Assembly (NCBI GenBank): GCA_028822065.1
Contig: JAPKEL010000003.1
Location: 39,959-103,958, forward strand
Length of the DNA stretch: 64,000 nucleotides
Source of the DNA: Woeseiaceae bacterium
GTDB taxonomy: Bacteria > Pseudomonadota > Gammaproteobacteria > Steroidobacterales > Woeseiaceae
Direction: 5' to 3'
The position numbers and the translations under genes were made by a program. Shown here piece after piece: positions 63,138 through 64,000 of the stretch. Each line of letters starts with the position of its first letter. Position 1 is the stretch's first letter. A model generated the notes under the pieces. It saw nothing but the letters and a program-made list of their open reading frames with translations. It searched no databases and was not told the DNA's origin.

Positions 63138-64000
63138 ATGAATAAAGATTCAGAAGAAAATGATAAAAACAGTAATCTTGGTAATGAGATTAGCTGTGGA
63201 GAATTATTAGCGCGAACCAGGCAAGAAAAAGACCTTAATACGAAAGAAATAGCCAAAGAATTGCGTATTAATGTTTCGATAATTGAAATGATGGAAGGCA
63301 ATGAATTTCAATCAATTGGCGCTCCTGTTTTTGTGAAAGGCTATCTTCGTCAGTATGCAAATATTTTGGGGTTATCAGCAGATTCAATATTAGAAGAATA
63401 TAATCAATTAAATCCCGATAAAAATTCCCTCCCAATCGTTAATAAAGCTGTAGAGAAGATTAGCAAGTATGTCTTAACTCCAAAGTTAATTTTAGTAGGG
63501 GTTTCATTTTTTTTAATACTGCTTATTATTTCTATGATTGTATCCTCATTATCTCAAATAGAAACTTTGCCTAATCAGGAAGCTAAGATTCAAGATATAC
63601 CAGTATATGACTCACCATCAGTAATGGATGAGACCAATGCAACTGAGATGCAAGAACCATTGGTAGATGAATTGAAACCTACCGATGATCAAAACTCACC
63701 ATCAGTAATGGATGAGACCAATGCAACTGAGATGCAAGAACCATTGGTAGATGAATTGAAACCTACCGATGATCAAAACTCACCATCAGTAATGGATGAG
63801 ACCAATGCAACTGAGATGCAAGAACCATTGGTAGATGAATTGAAACCTACCGATGATCAAAACTCACCATCAGTAATGGATGAGACCAATGCAACTGAGA
63901 TGCAAGAACCATTGGTAGATGAATTGAAACCTACCGATGATCAAAACTCACCATCAGTAATGGATGAGACCAATGCAACTGAGATGCAAGAACCATTGGT
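63138..64000 (+). CDS. rodZ: RodZ-like cytoskeletal HTH membrane protein (3' end outside window)
   Basis: Open frame from ATG 63138 to the window edge (287 residues visible). The N-terminal cytoplasmic HTH_25 domain includes GELLARTRQEKDLNTKEIAKEL and the signature APVFVKGYLRQYANILG (62-78). A membrane span lies at about 116-137, and the rest would be periplasmic. From residue 159 the protein consists of an exact 28-residue acidic repeat that continues out of the window. RodZ links MreB to the cell-wall machinery. The position after rlmN matches the conserved rlmN-(pilF)-rodZ-ispG order, with no pilF between. The repeats are not a normal RodZ feature. Confidence 0.85.
   Translation, partial: MNKDSEENDKNSNLGNEISCGELLARTRQEKDLNTKEIAKELRINVSIIEMMEGNEFQSIGAPVFVKGYLRQYANILGLSADSILEEYNQLNPDKNSLPIVNKAVEKISKYVLTPKLILVGVSFFLILLIISMIVSSLSQIETLPNQEAKIQDIPVYDSPSVMDETNATEMQEPLVDELKPTDDQNSPSVMDETNATEMQEPLVDELKPTDDQNSPSVMDETNATEMQEPLVDELKPTDDQNSPSVMDETNATEMQEPLVDELKPTDDQNSPSVMDETNATEMQEPL
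63610..64000 (+). repeat. Exact 84-bp in-frame tandem repeat in the rodZ-like gene
   Basis: Units begin at 63612, 63696, 63780, 63864 and 63948; the last is cut by the window. All copies are identical at every base. Each codes for 28 residues beginning SPSVMDETNAT and ending KPTDDQN, rich in Asp and Glu. The array sits in the periplasmic part just after the membrane span. Copy number beyond the window is unknown. Confidence 0.97.

Noticed and set aside
63610..64000. CRISPR array
   Set aside because: Units are contiguous, with no unique spacers, 84 bp long and in frame within a protein-coding gene.

Overview
This is a 64 kb stretch of an AT-rich bacterial chromosome (roughly 35-40% GC by eye). 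It is densely coded, with both strands used in short operons. Gene content and order point to a gammaproteobacterium: fabB, glnS, suhB-trmJ followed by Fe-S assembly genes-ndk-rlmN-rodZ, queA-tgt-yajC-secD-secF, zapE, and a type II QueF. The low GC and the focus on polyamine and acyl-CoA catabolism would suit an uncultivated, probably marine, lineage, but that placement is inference. I see no prophage, insertion sequence, CRISPR array or rRNA. The only tRNA found is tRNA-Leu(CAA).

Layout. 1-7.7 kb: the 3' end of fabB, S-formylglutathione hydrolase, an epoxide-hydrolase-like enzyme, a secreted D-amino-acid-oxidase-like flavoprotein whose segments appear circularly permuted, a GTP cyclohydrolase II with an N-terminal extension, queF, a TPR lipoprotein and an EVE-domain protein. 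7.8-11 kb: a phosphate uptake operon (DUF47 accessory protein, Pit transporter, porin) with a truncated phoB-like receiver fragment at its upstream edge. 11.1-28.9 kb: a large polyamine catabolic island with two gamma-glutamylpolyamine synthetases, an IclR regulator, an NhaC-type antiporter, a secreted methyltransferase-like protein, PuuD, two omega-aminotransferases, an agmatinase-family ureohydrolase, PuuB, a Tat-exported spermidine dehydrogenase, a secreted cupin, an MmsA-type CoA-acylating aldehyde dehydrogenase and XdhC. Two copies of one tandem palindrome, TCATAnTATGA twice with centres 20 bp apart, lie in front of iclR and in front of the first aminotransferase; they are the best candidates for the IclR operator.

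28.9-36.8 kb: a serine hydrolase with visibly higher GC, thrS, a Zur-like regulator, glnS and a paired acyl-CoA dehydrogenase operon. 37-40.3 kb: a molybdenum cofactor operon (moaA, moaC, mobA, moaD, moaE) with a convergent mocA-like gene. 40.4-51.7 kb: fatty-acid enzymes (MaoC-type dehydratase, acyl-CoA ligase, TesB), gpmA, a MarR regulator, zapE, ETF-ubiquinone oxidoreductase, a short-chain dehydrogenase, a PlsC-type acyltransferase, xerD and dsbC. 51.7-64 kb: a Nudix hydrolase, tRNA-Leu, queA-tgt-yajC-secDF, suhB, trmJ, a compact Fe-S assembly cluster with an unusual IscU-like protein, ndk, rlmN and a rodZ-like gene that runs off the window inside an exact 84-bp tandem repeat.

How the genes fit together. 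The island can carry putrescine through gamma-glutamyl intermediates toward GABA, and spermidine-derived C3 units through beta-alanine and malonate semialdehyde to acetyl-CoA. A dedicated PuuC aldehyde dehydrogenase and a conventional polyamine ABC transporter are absent from the window. The acyl-CoA dehydrogenases, ETF-QO, ligase, thioesterase and dehydratase form a dispersed beta-oxidation complement. The Moco genes and XdhC imply a molybdoenzyme encoded elsewhere. Two genes, the NhaC-type antiporter and mocA, appear to lack ATG, GTG or TTG at their natural starts. That is either real use of ATT/ATC initiation or sequence error.
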